Origin: Prochloron didemni P4-Papua_New_Guinea
GTDB lineage: Bacteria > Cyanobacteriota > Cyanobacteriia > Cyanobacteriales > Prochloraceae
DNA: 46,006 nucleotides
Reading direction: 5' to 3'
Assembly: GCA_000252485.1 (NCBI GenBank)
Contig: JH610998.1
Span: forward strand, 1-46,006
Part shown: positions 32,906-40,262 of the stretch, piece after piece
How positions within the stretch are numbered: position 1 is the first letter of the stretch
Layout: each line of letters starts with the position of its first letter
Notes under the pieces: generated by a model
Databases searched by the model: none
What the model saw: only the letters and a program-made list of their open reading frames with translations
Told to the model about the DNA's origin: nothing
Position numbers and translations under genes: made by a program

Positions 32906-34174
32906 TTATTGAAAATAATTCCTATTTAAAATGGAGATTGCCTGAGCGTAATAAGGATCATCAGTAGTGGCGGATAACTCGGGATTTTGCGCGAGGCGAA
33001 GTCTCTCATTCCTTGTCAGTTTAACTTCAATATCAGGGGCGATTCCCCGTCGATTAATGTCCATGCCGCTGGGAGGATAATAGCGGGAAATAGTCACCGC
33101 CAAGCCAGAACCATCAGAAAGAGAATGAACTGCCTGCACTGTTCCCTTGCCAAAAGTATTCCTGCCCACAATAGTCGCCCTGCCATTATCCTTAAAAGCA
33201 CCAGCTAAAATCTCACTGGCACTAGCAGAGTTGCGGTCTACCAATACTACCAGAGGAAGATTGGTTAAAGCAGTGTTATTAGCGGACAATTGGCGATCGC
33301 CTCCTCGCCTATCTACAGTTTTGACAATGTCTCCATCCGCCATCCACATGCGAGCAATATCCACGCTGGCAAATAGCAATCCCCCTGGGTTTCCTCGCAA
33401 GTCCAGGACGAAACCCTCTGCTCCCTGAGTTTCCAAATCTTGGATGGCCTCTTCCATTTGTTCCGCAGCGTGGGAGCTAAATTCATCTAACTTAATATAG
33501 CCCACCTTAAGTTGTTCTTCCTGCTTGAGGTCGTAACTCACTGAAGGCAACTCAATAATAGCCCGAGTTACGGTCACGACTAAGGATTCTTGTCCTTGGC
33601 GAGACAACTCCAAAGTCACTTCAGTTCCCTCTTCGCCCCTAATTGCCTCTGAAGCTTGTTCCAGGGACATCAAGTCAGTTTGTTGATTGCCAATTTTGAG
33701 AATTTGGTCTCCAGCCATAATACCTGCCTTCATGGCCGGAGAATTCTCCAAAGATTTTACTACTGTAAGAATCTGAGTTTGTTCGTTAATTTCGATGGTA
33801 ATGCCGATACCCGTCAGTTCCCCAGAAGTTTGATTGGTCAAAGCCTCGAACTCGCTGGGGGCGAGAAAGCGAGTATAGGGGTCTCCCAGTTTTTTTAAAG
33901 CTTTGCGAATTGATTCGTAAGCTTCCTTGTTGTCGCTATAACGGCGAGTCAGGAGGTCATTGCGAGTATCTTGCCACTCAGCGCGATCGAATTTTGGGTT
34001 GACAAATTCCGTATTGACGATTTGCCACACTTCATCCACTACTACTTTGGGACTATCTTCTAAAGTAGCCTCCACGGAAGGAGTCCAACTGGGAGTCAAA
34101 CTAGAAAGGGCCGCGATCGCTCCTCCCAATAACAGGCTGCGAGGGAAGGAAAGTGGTTGTCCGGACTTATTCAT
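32906..34174 (-). CDS. Carboxyl-terminal processing protease (S41, CtpA/B type)
   Basis: A 422-aa protein from ATG 34174. A TTG at 34192 would add six residues and overlap the Nudix stop (ATTGA), so coupling is possible. An N-terminal hydrophobic segment SLLLGGAIAALSSLTPSW followed by VEA suggests a signal peptide for export to the lumen or periplasm. A PDZ domain lies about 125-205 (ELTGIGITIEIN...), then the S41 protease domain with GYIKLDEFSS, VLDLRGNPGGLL, the serine motif NSASASEILAGAF and the lysine motif TFGKGTVQ. In cyanobacteria CtpA matures the D1 protein C-terminus; which paralogue this is cannot be settled by eye. Confidence 0.9.
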   Translation of the reverse strand: MNKSGQPLSFPRSLLLGGAIAALSSLTPSWTPSVEATLEDSPKVVVDEVWQIVNTEFVNPKFDRAEWQDTRNDLLTRRYSDNKEAYESIRKALKKLGDPYTRFLAPSEFEALTNQTSGELTGIGITIEINEQTQILTVVKSLENSPAMKAGIMAGDQILKIGNQQTDLMSLEQASEAIRGEEGTEVTLELSRQGQESLVVTVTRAIIELPSVSYDLKQEEQLKVGYIKLDEFSSHAAEQMEEAIQDLETQGAEGFVLDLRGNPGGLLFASVDIARMWMADGDIVKTVDRRGGDRQLSANNTALTNLPLVVLVDRNSASASEILAGAFKDNGRATIVGRNTFGKGTVQAVHSLSDGSGLAVTISRYYPPSGMDINRRGIAPDIEVKLTRNERLRLAQNPELSATTDDPYYAQAISILNRNYFQ

Positions 34175-34188
34175 ATAACAATCTTGTT

Positions 34189-34635
34189 TCAATCTATCCT
34201 AGCAGATAAAAAATCCAAGAGAATTTTTTGATGAGGCTTACCTATGGGTCTGACTTCACCTGCTTTCTCAGAATAACAACTGCCTTGGTAAATTGCTTCT
34301 GGGGAAACTAAATCGAAATCCCAACCTTCTCCCAAGACCAATTGTTCCACAGGTACGGTGAGTTCGGCATGATAAACGTGGCGAATTAGATCTCGGTCTT
34401 CATTTTTGCTAGTATAACAGCGAAACTGTTGCGGTGCGGTCGGAATGTAATTAATTTCCTCATCCAACTCTCGAACTAATGCCTCATCCGGGGTTTCTCC
34501 CGGCTCCAAATGACCGCCAAACAGACCCCAAGAACCGGGATAAATAATATTGGGAATGTTATCCCTTAATTGGAGCAAAAATTTTCCCTCCCGGTAGAGA
34601 ATGGCGATGGCTACAATAACTGCTTGCTTATTCAT
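34189..34635 (-). CDS. Nudix hydrolase
   Basis: A 148-aa protein. The Nudix box GGHLEPGETPDEALVRELDE, then EINY (about 40-63), fits G-x5-E-x7-R-E-x-x-E-E-x-G/N. It hydrolyses a nucleoside diphosphate linked to some group; the substrate is not deducible. Start ATG 34635. It is followed by, and nearly touches, the CtpA-type protease gene on the same strand, so the two are probably cotranscribed. Confidence 0.9.
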   Translation of the reverse strand: MNKQAVIVAIAILYREGKFLLQLRDNIPNIIYPGSWGLFGGHLEPGETPDEALVRELDEEINYIPTAPQQFRCYTSKNEDRDLIRHVYHAELTVPVEQLVLGEGWDFDLVSPEAIYQGSCYSEKAGEVRPIGKPHQKILLDFLSARID

Positions 34636-34643
34636 GTTGTATC

Positions 34644-34680
34644 ATCCCCCTAAATCCCCCTTACGAAGGGGGACTTTTAA
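34644..34680. repeat. CCCCCTTACGAAGGGGG palindrome
   Basis: TCCCCCTAAATCCCCCTTACGAAGGGGGACTTTTAA-type dispersed repeat; related copies near 31510, 37200 and 42992. At this place it truncates the 3' end of the relic NACHT gene. Confidence 0.7.
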
Positions 34681-35077
34681 CATAGAACATTGTATCTTCT
34701 ATTTCTTGGCGAACCTCACGACTTACATAGCAATCTTTATTCAGACACTCAAGTAATAATAGATTAGCATTATAATAATGTGGTCCAAGCTAAAAGAGAA
34801 CCATTTTTCAGCAAAAGTTAGATTGTCTATACGTTTGCACCAGGAAATCATACAGTTTGTGAGATTTACCTGGTCCTTTTCCCTCAATCCCAAACTTTTT
34901 ATACACTCCTGTCATGTGAGTGCGGAAAGCAGTATGAGAGATATTTAGATCTGCTGCAAGTAACTGTTCGCTCTGATTAATAAAACTAAAGCGTTGAATA
35001 AAAACATCTGTTTGTTTTTCTGAAAGGTGGTACTCAGCAGCTATGTCAGCCAAAAATTGTTGGGGAAGAGGTTCCAT
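34681..35077 (-). pseudogene. Relic NACHT ATPase: HTH domain kept, core deleted
   Basis: Minus strand. From ATG 35077 an 89-aa frame (MEPLPQQFLADIAAEYHLSE... to YRQSNFC) aligns with the first 88 residues of the NACHT protein at 43266-45641 (MEPFPQDFLGNVATEYHLSE... to YKQSNF). After its stop, 34681-34780 reads in another frame HYYNANLLLLECLNKDCYVS, then REVRQEIEDT, matching the far C-terminus of the same protein (QYYNANMLLVDCLNKDCYVS). About 660 internal codons have been lost. The N-terminal domain frame is clean, so it may still be made as a free DNA-binding protein. Confidence 0.8.
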
Positions 35078-35192
35078 GGGGTAATCGGTAGTAAATGGCT
35101 AGCGGGTCGTTGGGTGAGATGGAAAGATCGGCTTCAAGTCAGCTGAAAACCTTGTCTCATCTACGTTTCTTGATGTTTGACGGATAATCGTC

Positions 35193-35229
35193 ATGTTAGT
35201 TCATGTCAGCACATGTCAGTATATGTTAG
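35193..35229. promoter_or_regulatory. Four ATGTYAG repeats, 10-bp period (candidate operator)
   Basis: ATGTTAG 35193-35199, ATGTCAG 35203-35209, ATGTCAG 35213-35219 and ATGTTAG 35223-35229, exactly one helical turn apart; a weaker ATGTTTG is at 35173, again in phase. It lies between the relic NACHT gene (start 35077) and the ribbon-helix-helix gene at 35410. The same array, in the same orientation, is at 45683-45719 upstream of the intact NACHT gene. Confidence 0.65.
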
Positions 35230-35409
35230 AGTAGTAAGCACCTGGGCAGAATTAGTTTCCTATTGGCTTTTCTGGAAAGTGCGCCAGTACGGCGATATCT
35301 AGGGAAATATGTGAAATTCATTTTGCCTACCTGCTTATAAGACTAGTTTGAGATCTAGACTCAAATTTTTCAATTATACTCGATAAAGAAGATAACAAGG
35401 AGATTATAT

Positions 35410-35592
35410 ATGAAAACAGATCTTGTAGAGGTGAATATGCCTAAAGATATCCTTAGAGGTTTGCAATGGCTGGCAGAAAAACAAGGAATCACTGCTACTG
35501 AGGCTTTAAAGAAAGCCATATCCAATGAAACCTATCTCTTGGAGGAATTAGAAAAGAAAAAAACAATTACAATCAAAGTGAAGAGAAAATGA
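35410..35592 (+). CDS. Small ribbon-helix-helix-like protein (RHH-1)
   Basis: A 60-aa protein from ATG 35410, with AAGGAG eight bases upstream. DLVEVNMPKDILRGLQWLAE followed by KQGITATEALKKAISNETYL has the beta-helix-helix pattern of CopG/Arc proteins: V-x-V-N-M-P strand, amphipathic helix, G-x-T-A-T-E-A-L second helix. Paralogues are at 36157 and 36368. It is followed by a 59-nt hairpin and a membrane-protein gene, and this arrangement is duplicated downstream. A TTTGAG/CTCAAA inverted pair at 35347-35365 precedes it. Likely a DNA-binding repressor of the cassette. Confidence 0.65.
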   Translation: MKTDLVEVNMPKDILRGLQWLAEKQGITATEALKKAISNETYLLEELEKKKTITIKVKRK

Positions 35593-35604
35593 AGTTATCC
35601 TTAT

Positions 35605-35663
35605 AGCAATCCTCTTTGAATTATTGTTAGCTAAGTTTTTTAAGCTAATTAGCTAGGATTGCT
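35605..35663 (+). promoter_or_regulatory. Conserved 59-nt stem-loop between RHH and membrane genes (copy 1)
   Basis: The ends AGCAATCCT (35605-35613) and AGGATTGCT (35655-35663) pair perfectly, with an inner TTAGCT...AGCTAA stem. The same 59-nt structure occurs at 36571-36629 at the equivalent place in the second cassette. It may be an attenuator, operator or partial terminator separating the two genes. Confidence 0.6.
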
Positions 35664-35684
35664 GGATATCTCACTTAGTTGAAG

Positions 35685-36092
35685 ATGGAAATAAATTTGA
35701 TGACAGATGAAACTTCCGAACAAAACTTAGATCGAAAAGCTAAAGAAGAATCTGGTTTTGCACAACCATTTAAAGAAAAAGAAGAAGGTATTAAAGAAGA
35801 AAAAATTAAGTATGACTATTTACTAGTAGAACAAGAACAAACAAGATCTACCCTGGCCATAGCCCTCTTAATATGCTTTGGCGTGACTATTTTGTTAATT
35901 TTTGTGATGATTGGGTACTATCAGCATCGTATTATAGATATTATTAAAGATTCAACGAATAAAGAGCTTAATTTTACTAGCCTAGAAAAGTCTTTTGAGC
36001 TATCTAAAGAAATAATTACCATTGTTTGGACTTCACAAGCAGCTTTATTAGGGAGCGCTTTGGGATTTTATTTTGGCAACCGCAATAATTAA
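35685..36092 (+). CDS. Two-helix membrane protein of the RHH cassette (copy 1)
   Basis: A 135-aa protein from ATG 35685 (ATG 35700 is also possible). Charged N-terminus to about 45, hydrophobic helix about 51-72 (TLAIALLICFGVTILLIFVM), a loop, then a conserved SFELSKEIITIVWTSQAALL followed by GSALGFYFGNRNN at the C-terminus, which is a second helix. The C-terminal 40 residues are nearly identical in the paralogue at 36651, while the N-terminus and loop diverge. I do not recognise the family. A small membrane protein next to an RHH regulator and a STAND relic fits an effector or anchor role, which is inference. Confidence 0.6.
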   Translation: MEINLMTDETSEQNLDRKAKEESGFAQPFKEKEEGIKEEKIKYDYLLVEQEQTRSTLAIALLICFGVTILLIFVMIGYYQHRIIDIIKDSTNKELNFTSLEKSFELSKEIITIVWTSQAALLGSALGFYFGNRNN

Positions 36093-36118
36093 TTAGAAAT
36101 TTACTAACAAAATGCGAC

Positions 36119-36124
36119 TATAAT
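36119..36124 (+). promoter_or_regulatory. Possible -10 box before the second cassette
   Basis: TATAAT 33 bp upstream of ATG 36157. No good -35 is seen at 16-18 bp distance. Confidence 0.3.
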
Positions 36125-36156
36125 GGAGATACAACTAAACTATTAAGGAGTTAGCA

Positions 36157-36357
36157 ATGGGGGAGAAAGAACTAGAATCAGTCCCTGTAAACATGCCCAA
36201 AGATATTCTCAGAGGTTTGCAATGGCTTGCAGAGCAAGAAGGAACAACTGCCACCGAAGCTTTACGAGATGCCATCGCTACTCAAACCTATCTGATCAAG
36301 GAATTCAGAAAAAAAGAAATAATTACCATCAGAAAGAAAAATAAAGTTGTATATTAA
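36157..36357 (+). CDS. Small ribbon-helix-helix-like protein (RHH-2)
   Basis: A 66-aa paralogue of RHH-1: ESVPVNMPKDILRGLQWLAE then QEGTTATEALRDAIATQTYL. AAGGAG lies 13 bases upstream of ATG 36157. The following gene repeats the same leader and first 30 codons almost exactly (offset 211 bp), so this is a recent tandem duplication. The C-terminal tail (IKEFRKKEIITIRKKNKVVY) differs. Confidence 0.65.
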   Translation: MGEKELESVPVNMPKDILRGLQWLAEQEGTTATEALRDAIATQTYLIKEFRKKEIITIRKKNKVVY

Positions 36358-36367
36358 GGAGTTAGCA

Positions 36368-36547
36368 ATGGGTGAGAAAGAACTAGAATCAGTCCCTGTA
36401 AACATGCCCAAAGATATTCTCAGAGGTTTGCAATGGCTTGCAGAAAAACAAGGAATAACTGCTACTGAGGCTTTAGCAAAAGCCATATCCAATCAAAGCT
36501 ATATCTTGGAGGAATTAGAAAAGAAAAAACAATTACAATCAAAATGA
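36368..36547 (+). CDS. Small ribbon-helix-helix-like protein (RHH-3)
   Basis: A 59-aa paralogue from ATG 36368, with AAGGAG at 36356-36361 overlapping the end of RHH-2. Residues 1-29 equal RHH-2 (GEKELESVPVNMPKDILRGL), but residues 30-55 (QGITATEALAKAISNQSYIL) are closer to RHH-1, so it is a mosaic of the two. The next feature is the second 59-nt stem-loop and the second membrane protein. Confidence 0.65.
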   Translation: MGEKELESVPVNMPKDILRGLQWLAEKQGITATEALAKAISNQSYILEELEKKKQLQSK

Positions 36548-36570
36548 AGAAAAAGTGAAGTTCCTATTAT

Positions 36571-36629
36571 AGCAATCCTCTTTGAATGATTGTTAGCTAA
36601 ATTGTTGTAGCTAATCAGCTAGGATTGCT
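36571..36629 (+). promoter_or_regulatory. Conserved 59-nt stem-loop (copy 2)
   Basis: AGCAATCCT (36571-36579) and AGGATTGCT (36621-36629), same length and inner TTAGCT/AGCTAA stem as copy 1. Confidence 0.6.
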
Positions 36630-36650
36630 GGATATCTCACTTAATTGAAG

Positions 36651-37007
36651 ATGGAAATAAATGTGATGACAGATGAACCTTTAACACCAAACTCAGGACA
36701 AAATATAGATAGAGTAGCAGAAGAATCTGGTTCGGAAGAGTTACAAAACATTAGTGTTATAGAAACAATAGAATACAAGCAAGAGGAAACAAGAGCTTTA
36801 CTAGCTAAAAGACTGGTAGGAATCTTTTTTTGGACTATTATTTTGACTTTTAGTTTCATAGTAATAGACCAAGTGCTGATTGTGGTTTTTCACGATACTT
36901 TACAAAAATCTTTCGAGCTATCTAAAGAAATAATTACGATTATTTGGACTTCTGAAGCAGCTTTGCTAGGTAGCGCTTTGGGGTTTTACTTCAGCAATCG
37001 CAGTTAA
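36651..37007 (+). CDS. Two-helix membrane protein of the RHH cassette (copy 2)
   Basis: A 118-aa paralogue of 35685-36092 from ATG 36651. It begins with the same MEIN(L/V)MTDE start, then a diverged acidic region, a hydrophobic helix about 57-80 (FFWTIILTFSFIVIDQVLIV), a shorter loop, and the nearly identical LQKSFELSKEIITIIWTSEA, then ALLGSALGFYFSNRS. The strong conservation of the C-terminal helix against a variable N-terminus suggests that the last helix carries the common function and the N-terminus the specificity. Confidence 0.6.
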   Translation: MEINVMTDEPLTPNSGQNIDRVAEESGSEELQNISVIETIEYKQEETRALLAKRLVGIFFWTIILTFSFIVIDQVLIVVFHDTLQKSFELSKEIITIIWTSEAALLGSALGFYFSNRS

Positions 37008-37014
37008 CAATTAC

Positions 37015-37114
37015 AGGACTTACGCAAACAAACCTAGAAACCGGGTTTCTCGCCAGGATAAAACGGCTAAAATCCAGAGTTTTAGTTCAGAAACCCGGTT
37101 TCTGCGTAAGTCCT
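37015..37114. mobile_element. MITE-D, complete copy
   Basis: 100 bp with 12-bp inverted ends AGGACTTACGCA (37015) and TGCGTAAGTCCT (ends 37114), enclosing the AGAAACCGGGTTTCT/AGAAACCCGGTTTCT pair. Other copies: 16036-16133 and a truncated one from about 40513. The paired palindromes elsewhere may be inner parts of old copies. Confidence 0.75.
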
Positions 37115-37123
37115 AAATCAATT

Positions 37124-37240
37124 ATTAATTCCCAATAACTTATCCCGCAAATGCTGAATGCGATCGCGATACTTAGCCGCCTCTTCAAATAGGGTTTATC
37201 CCCCTAAATCCCCCTTATCAAAGGGGGACTTTCAATTTTG
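37124..37240. repeat. 66-bp duplication of the uvrB 3' end with repeat insert
   Basis: 37124-37189 is an exact copy of 37241-37306, which encodes the last 22 or so codons of uvrB. Between them is a TCCCCCTAAATCCCCCTTATCAAAGGGGGAC-type repeat (about 37199-37230). The outer copy is not part of the gene. Confidence 0.85.
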
Positions 37241-39238
37241 ATTAATTCCCAATAACTTATCCCGCAAATGCTGAATGCGATCGCGATACTTAGCCGCCTC
37301 TTCAAACTCCAATTTCTCCGCCGCTTCTTTCATCTGTTCTTCTAACTGTTGGATTAACTGAGGTATTTGTTCCAAAGACAAATCCTCTAGCTGATGAGAT
37401 ACTTCTTCTAATTGCTCCCGATTTAACTTCCGAGAAAGGTCTAAAAAGGATAAAATCTCGTTCCTAGACTGCTTCATAATCGGCTGAGGAGTAATGCCAT
37501 TTATGCGATTGTAGGCCATTTGAATCCCTCGCCTTCTCTGAGTTTCATCTATAGCTTTTGTCATGCTATCAGTTAAATTATCTCCATAGAGAATGGCCTG
37601 TCCTCGCACGTGACGGGCTGCTCGCCCGATAGTTTGAATTAAAGAACGCTCCGCCCGTAAAAATCCTTCCTTATCCGCATCTAAAATAGCCACTAAAGAG
37701 ACTTCCGGCAAATCCAATCCTTCCCGCAATAAATTAACCCCAATTAACACATCAAATTTACCTTCTCTCAATCCCTGTAATATTTCAATTCTCTCGATAG
37801 CTTGAATCTCGGAATGTAAATATTGCACTCGCACTTCTCGCTCCTGGAAGTAGTCCGTTAAATCCTCCGCCATTCTTTTAGTTAAAGTAGTAATTAAAAC
37901 TCTTTCTTCCCGCTGTACTCTGATTCTAATTTCCCCTAATAAGTCATCCACTTGCCCTTTCGTAGGACGGACGAAGATTTCCGGGTCTACCACTCCCGTA
38001 GGCCGGATTACCTGTTCTACTATTTGCTCTCCACACTGCTCTATTTCCCAATTTCCCGGAGTAGCAGAAACAAAAATACATTGCTTCACTTTACCCCAAA
38101 ATTCCTCAGCCTTGAGAGGACGATTATCCGCTGCAGAAGGTAAGCGAAAACCATGTTCGATTAAGACCAGCTTCCGAGAGCGATCGCCGTTATACATCCC
38201 TCGAATTTGAGGTACTGTAACGTGAGATTCATCCACCACCAACAGCCAATCTTCAGGGAAATAATCCACCAAACATTCCGGCGGTTCCCCCGCATTTCTC
38301 CCTGCTAAATAACGGGAATAGTTCTCTACTCCGTTGCAATAACCTATTTCTTGTAATAGCTCTAAATCGTAGCGCGTGCGCTGTTCCAATCGCTGGGCTT
38401 CTACTAATTTCCCTTTGCCATCTAACTCCTCTACTCTCACTTCTAACTCTGTTTTAATAGCTTCAAAAGCCCTTTCCCGTTGTTCCTCCGGGATGATAAA
38501 GTGAGTTCCCGGATAAATATAAGCCTGTTCTAAATCCTCCAATATTTCCCCCGTAAGAGGATTAACATAGCTAATCCCTTCTATTTCATCTCCAAAGAAT
38601 TCTACTCTGAGAATGCGGTCTTCGTAAGCCGGAACCATCTCAAACACGTCGCCTTTCACCCGAAAGCATCCCCGTTTTAAATCCAGGTCGTTGCGAGAAT
38701 ATTGGACTCGAGCTAAATGTCGCAATAACTCTCGTTGGTCCATTTCCCCACCTACTTCCAGGGAGATGGCCGCTTTGAGATATTCCGAGGGAATCCCCAA
38801 ACCGTAAATACAGCTGATGGAAGCCACAATAATTACGTCCTTTCTTTCAAAGAGTGATCGCGTTGCGGAGTGACGCAACATATCGATTTCGTCGTTAATC
38901 TTCGCCGTCTTCTCTATATAAGTATCACTGACAGGAATATAGGCTTCTGGTTGGTAATAGTCGTAATAGCTGATGAAGTACTCTACCGCATTATAAGGAA
39001 AAAACTGCCGCAGTTCGTTACAAAGTTGAGCAGCCAGAGTCTTATTGTGAGCTAGAACCAAAGTAGGTTTTTGGATTTCAGCGATAGTACTGGCAATAGT
39101 AAAGGTTTTCCCAGTTCCCGTCGCACCCAGGAGAGTTTGCAATCTATGACCGGTTTTGAGTCCTTCTACCAGTTGGGCGATGGCTGCAGGCTGATCGCCA
39201 GTAGGTTTAAAAGGGGCTTCGAGAATAAATTTTGTCAT
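37232..39238 (-). CDS. uvrB: Excinuclease ABC subunit B (UvrB)
   Basis: A 668-aa DNA-damage-recognition helicase subunit of nucleotide excision repair. Walker [12 protein letters not shown] (38-45 core), the beta-hairpin region [20 protein letters not shown], the DEAD-like motif [16 protein letters not shown], helicase motif [15 protein letters not shown], and a C-terminal UVR motif that binds UvrC ([20 protein letters not shown]). Length is canonical. ATG 39238 directly follows a TTGTTGGTTG repeat array, so the native upstream region is displaced. The extreme 3' end was duplicated (see 37124). Confidence 0.97.
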   Translation of the reverse strand: MTKFILEAPFKPTGDQPAAIAQLVEGLKTGHRLQTLLGATGTGKTFTIASTIAEIQKPTLVLAHNKTLAAQLCNELRQFFPYNAVEYFISYYDYYQPEAYIPVSDTYIEKTAKINDEIDMLRHSATRSLFERKDVIIVASISCIYGLGIPSEYLKAAISLEVGGEMDQRELLRHLARVQYSRNDLDLKRGCFRVKGDVFEMVPAYEDRILRVEFFGDEIEGISYVNPLTGEILEDLEQAYIYPGTHFIIPEEQRERAFEAIKTELEVRVEELDGKGKLVEAQRLEQRTRYDLELLQEIGYCNGVENYSRYLAGRNAGEPPECLVDYFPEDWLLVVDESHVTVPQIRGMYNGDRSRKLVLIEHGFRLPSAADNRPLKAEEFWGKVKQCIFVSATPGNWEIEQCGEQIVEQVIRPTGVVDPEIFVRPTKGQVDDLLGEIRIRVQREERVLITTLTKRMAEDLTDYFQEREVRVQYLHSEIQAIERIEILQGLREGKFDVLIGVNLLREGLDLPEVSLVAILDADKEGFLRAERSLIQTIGRAARHVRGQAILYGDNLTDSMTKAIDETQRRRGIQMAYNRINGITPQPIMKQSRNEILSFLDLSRKLNREQLEEVSHQLEDLSLEQIPQLIQQLEEQMKEAAEKLEFEEAAKYRDRIQHLRDKLLGINQN

Positions 39239-39620
39239 TTTGTTGTTGGTTGTTGGTTGTTGGTTGTTTGTTATTTGTTGTTTGTTGTTGGTTGTTGGTT
39301 ATTTGTTGTTTGTTGTTGGTTGTTTGTTGTTTGTTGTTGGCTTGGGGTGTGGTCAAAAGTAGTTGTTTTCGGCTGAATATGTAGAAAGTCAATCGTGGGG
39401 TAGTTTTTTAGTAGGGTGGGCACTGCCCACCACAGCTTGCAGAGAGGGTCGTCGAACTGCATCTATCACTGTAGTCAAAAGCAGTATCAATAGTCTCCTG
39501 ACGGACTGCAGTTACAATATTCTGAAAAAACTAGATCTTAAACCCAACTGGTTTTGACCACACCTCTTCAACCCTTTCCCCAGCTCTCCCTTCAGCCTTT
39601 TTTCCAATTATAAAGTTTTG
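39239..39620. repeat. Tandem repeat and composite MITE-A
   Basis: TTGTTGGTTGTTGGTTG units fill 39239-39340. A MITE-A starts GGGTGTGGTCAAAA at 39345 and ends TTTTGACCACACC near 39564; it is longer than complete copies because it contains a GTAGGGTGGGCACTGCCCACC palindrome and a second inner part (TCAAAAGCAGTATC...). The right half matches 16343-16437. No gene. Confidence 0.65.
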
Positions 39621-39725
39621 TATAGCACTACGCATTTAGGTTAGGACATTAATAAAGCCTGAAACCTAGTCATAGCGTAATTTTGAATTTTGAATTTTGA
39701 ATTTTGAATTGCGCGTAGCGCTATA
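39621..39725. mobile_element. MITE-B copy
   Basis: 105 bp from TATAGCACTACGCATTTAGG to GCGCGTAGCGCTATA; nearly identical to 30881-30985. Confidence 0.75.
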
Positions 39726-39860
39726 TCTCTTTCTTAAATATAGTTTTGGCTTTATAATTAAAGTTAAATCTAAACAAAACATAAAGACCCATAGACAAAA
39801 TCCTACGCAAAACCTGACTGCAGTAGGTCAAGCCAGTGTTGTATATAAGAGGTAAAAATA

Positions 39861-40262
39861 ATGACTGTAGAAGCACCAACCAAGGAAAATCCAACTCAGG
39901 AAGCAGAAACAGCTACTGAAGGCAAAAAGGAAATGGTAGCCTTGTCCCTCAAGCAAGAATCGGAAACCAAAGGAGAAACTGCTAGTTTAGTCCACCAGCC
40001 TACAGTGGCCAGTACTTTACCCGGAGGTCGTCCCATAGAGCAAAGCCATCTCCAAGTAGTCAGCACCTATACTTCCGTAGGGGGCGATCGCCCGGTAGTT
40101 GCCAGCGGCATGAAAATCAGCAGCACTCTTGCAGTTTCTGGGAATCGACCCATTTCAGCCGGTTTGCTGAAAATCGACGAAACTTATATGATTATGGGCA
40201 ATCGTCCTATCGCTTCCAATGCAATTGACGATCCTGCTCTATTAATGGGTTATTTAGATTAA
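39861..40262 (+). CDS. GNRPI-repeat protein of unknown function
   Basis: A 133-aa protein from ATG 39861. After a Glu/Lys/Thr-rich, probably disordered N-terminus (1-45), four imperfect units of about 20-22 residues follow: STLPGGRPIEQSHLQVV, STYTSVGGDRPVVASGMKI, SSTLAVSGNRPISAGLLKI and ETYMIMGNRPIASNAI. The shared core is G-(G/D/N)-R-P-(I/V)-x-x-(S/A)-x-(L/M)-x-(I/V). There is no signal peptide or membrane helix. I have seen similar G-N-R-P-I repeats in cyanobacterial hypothetical proteins but know no function. It is monocistronic. Confidence 0.7.
   Translation: MTVEAPTKENPTQEAETATEGKKEMVALSLKQESETKGETASLVHQPTVASTLPGGRPIEQSHLQVVSTYTSVGGDRPVVASGMKISSTLAVSGNRPISAGLLKIDETYMIMGNRPIASNAIDDPALLMGYLD

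Noticed and set aside
35193-35229. Plasmid-type replication iterons
   Set aside because: Only four short 10-bp units, no DnaA boxes or Rep gene nearby, and the same array sits before another NACHT gene; an operator is more likely.
39207-39462. Minus-strand Q/T/N-rich frames and the matching plus-strand frames near 39.2-39.5 kb
   Set aside because: Read from TTGTTGGTTG repeats; no gene.
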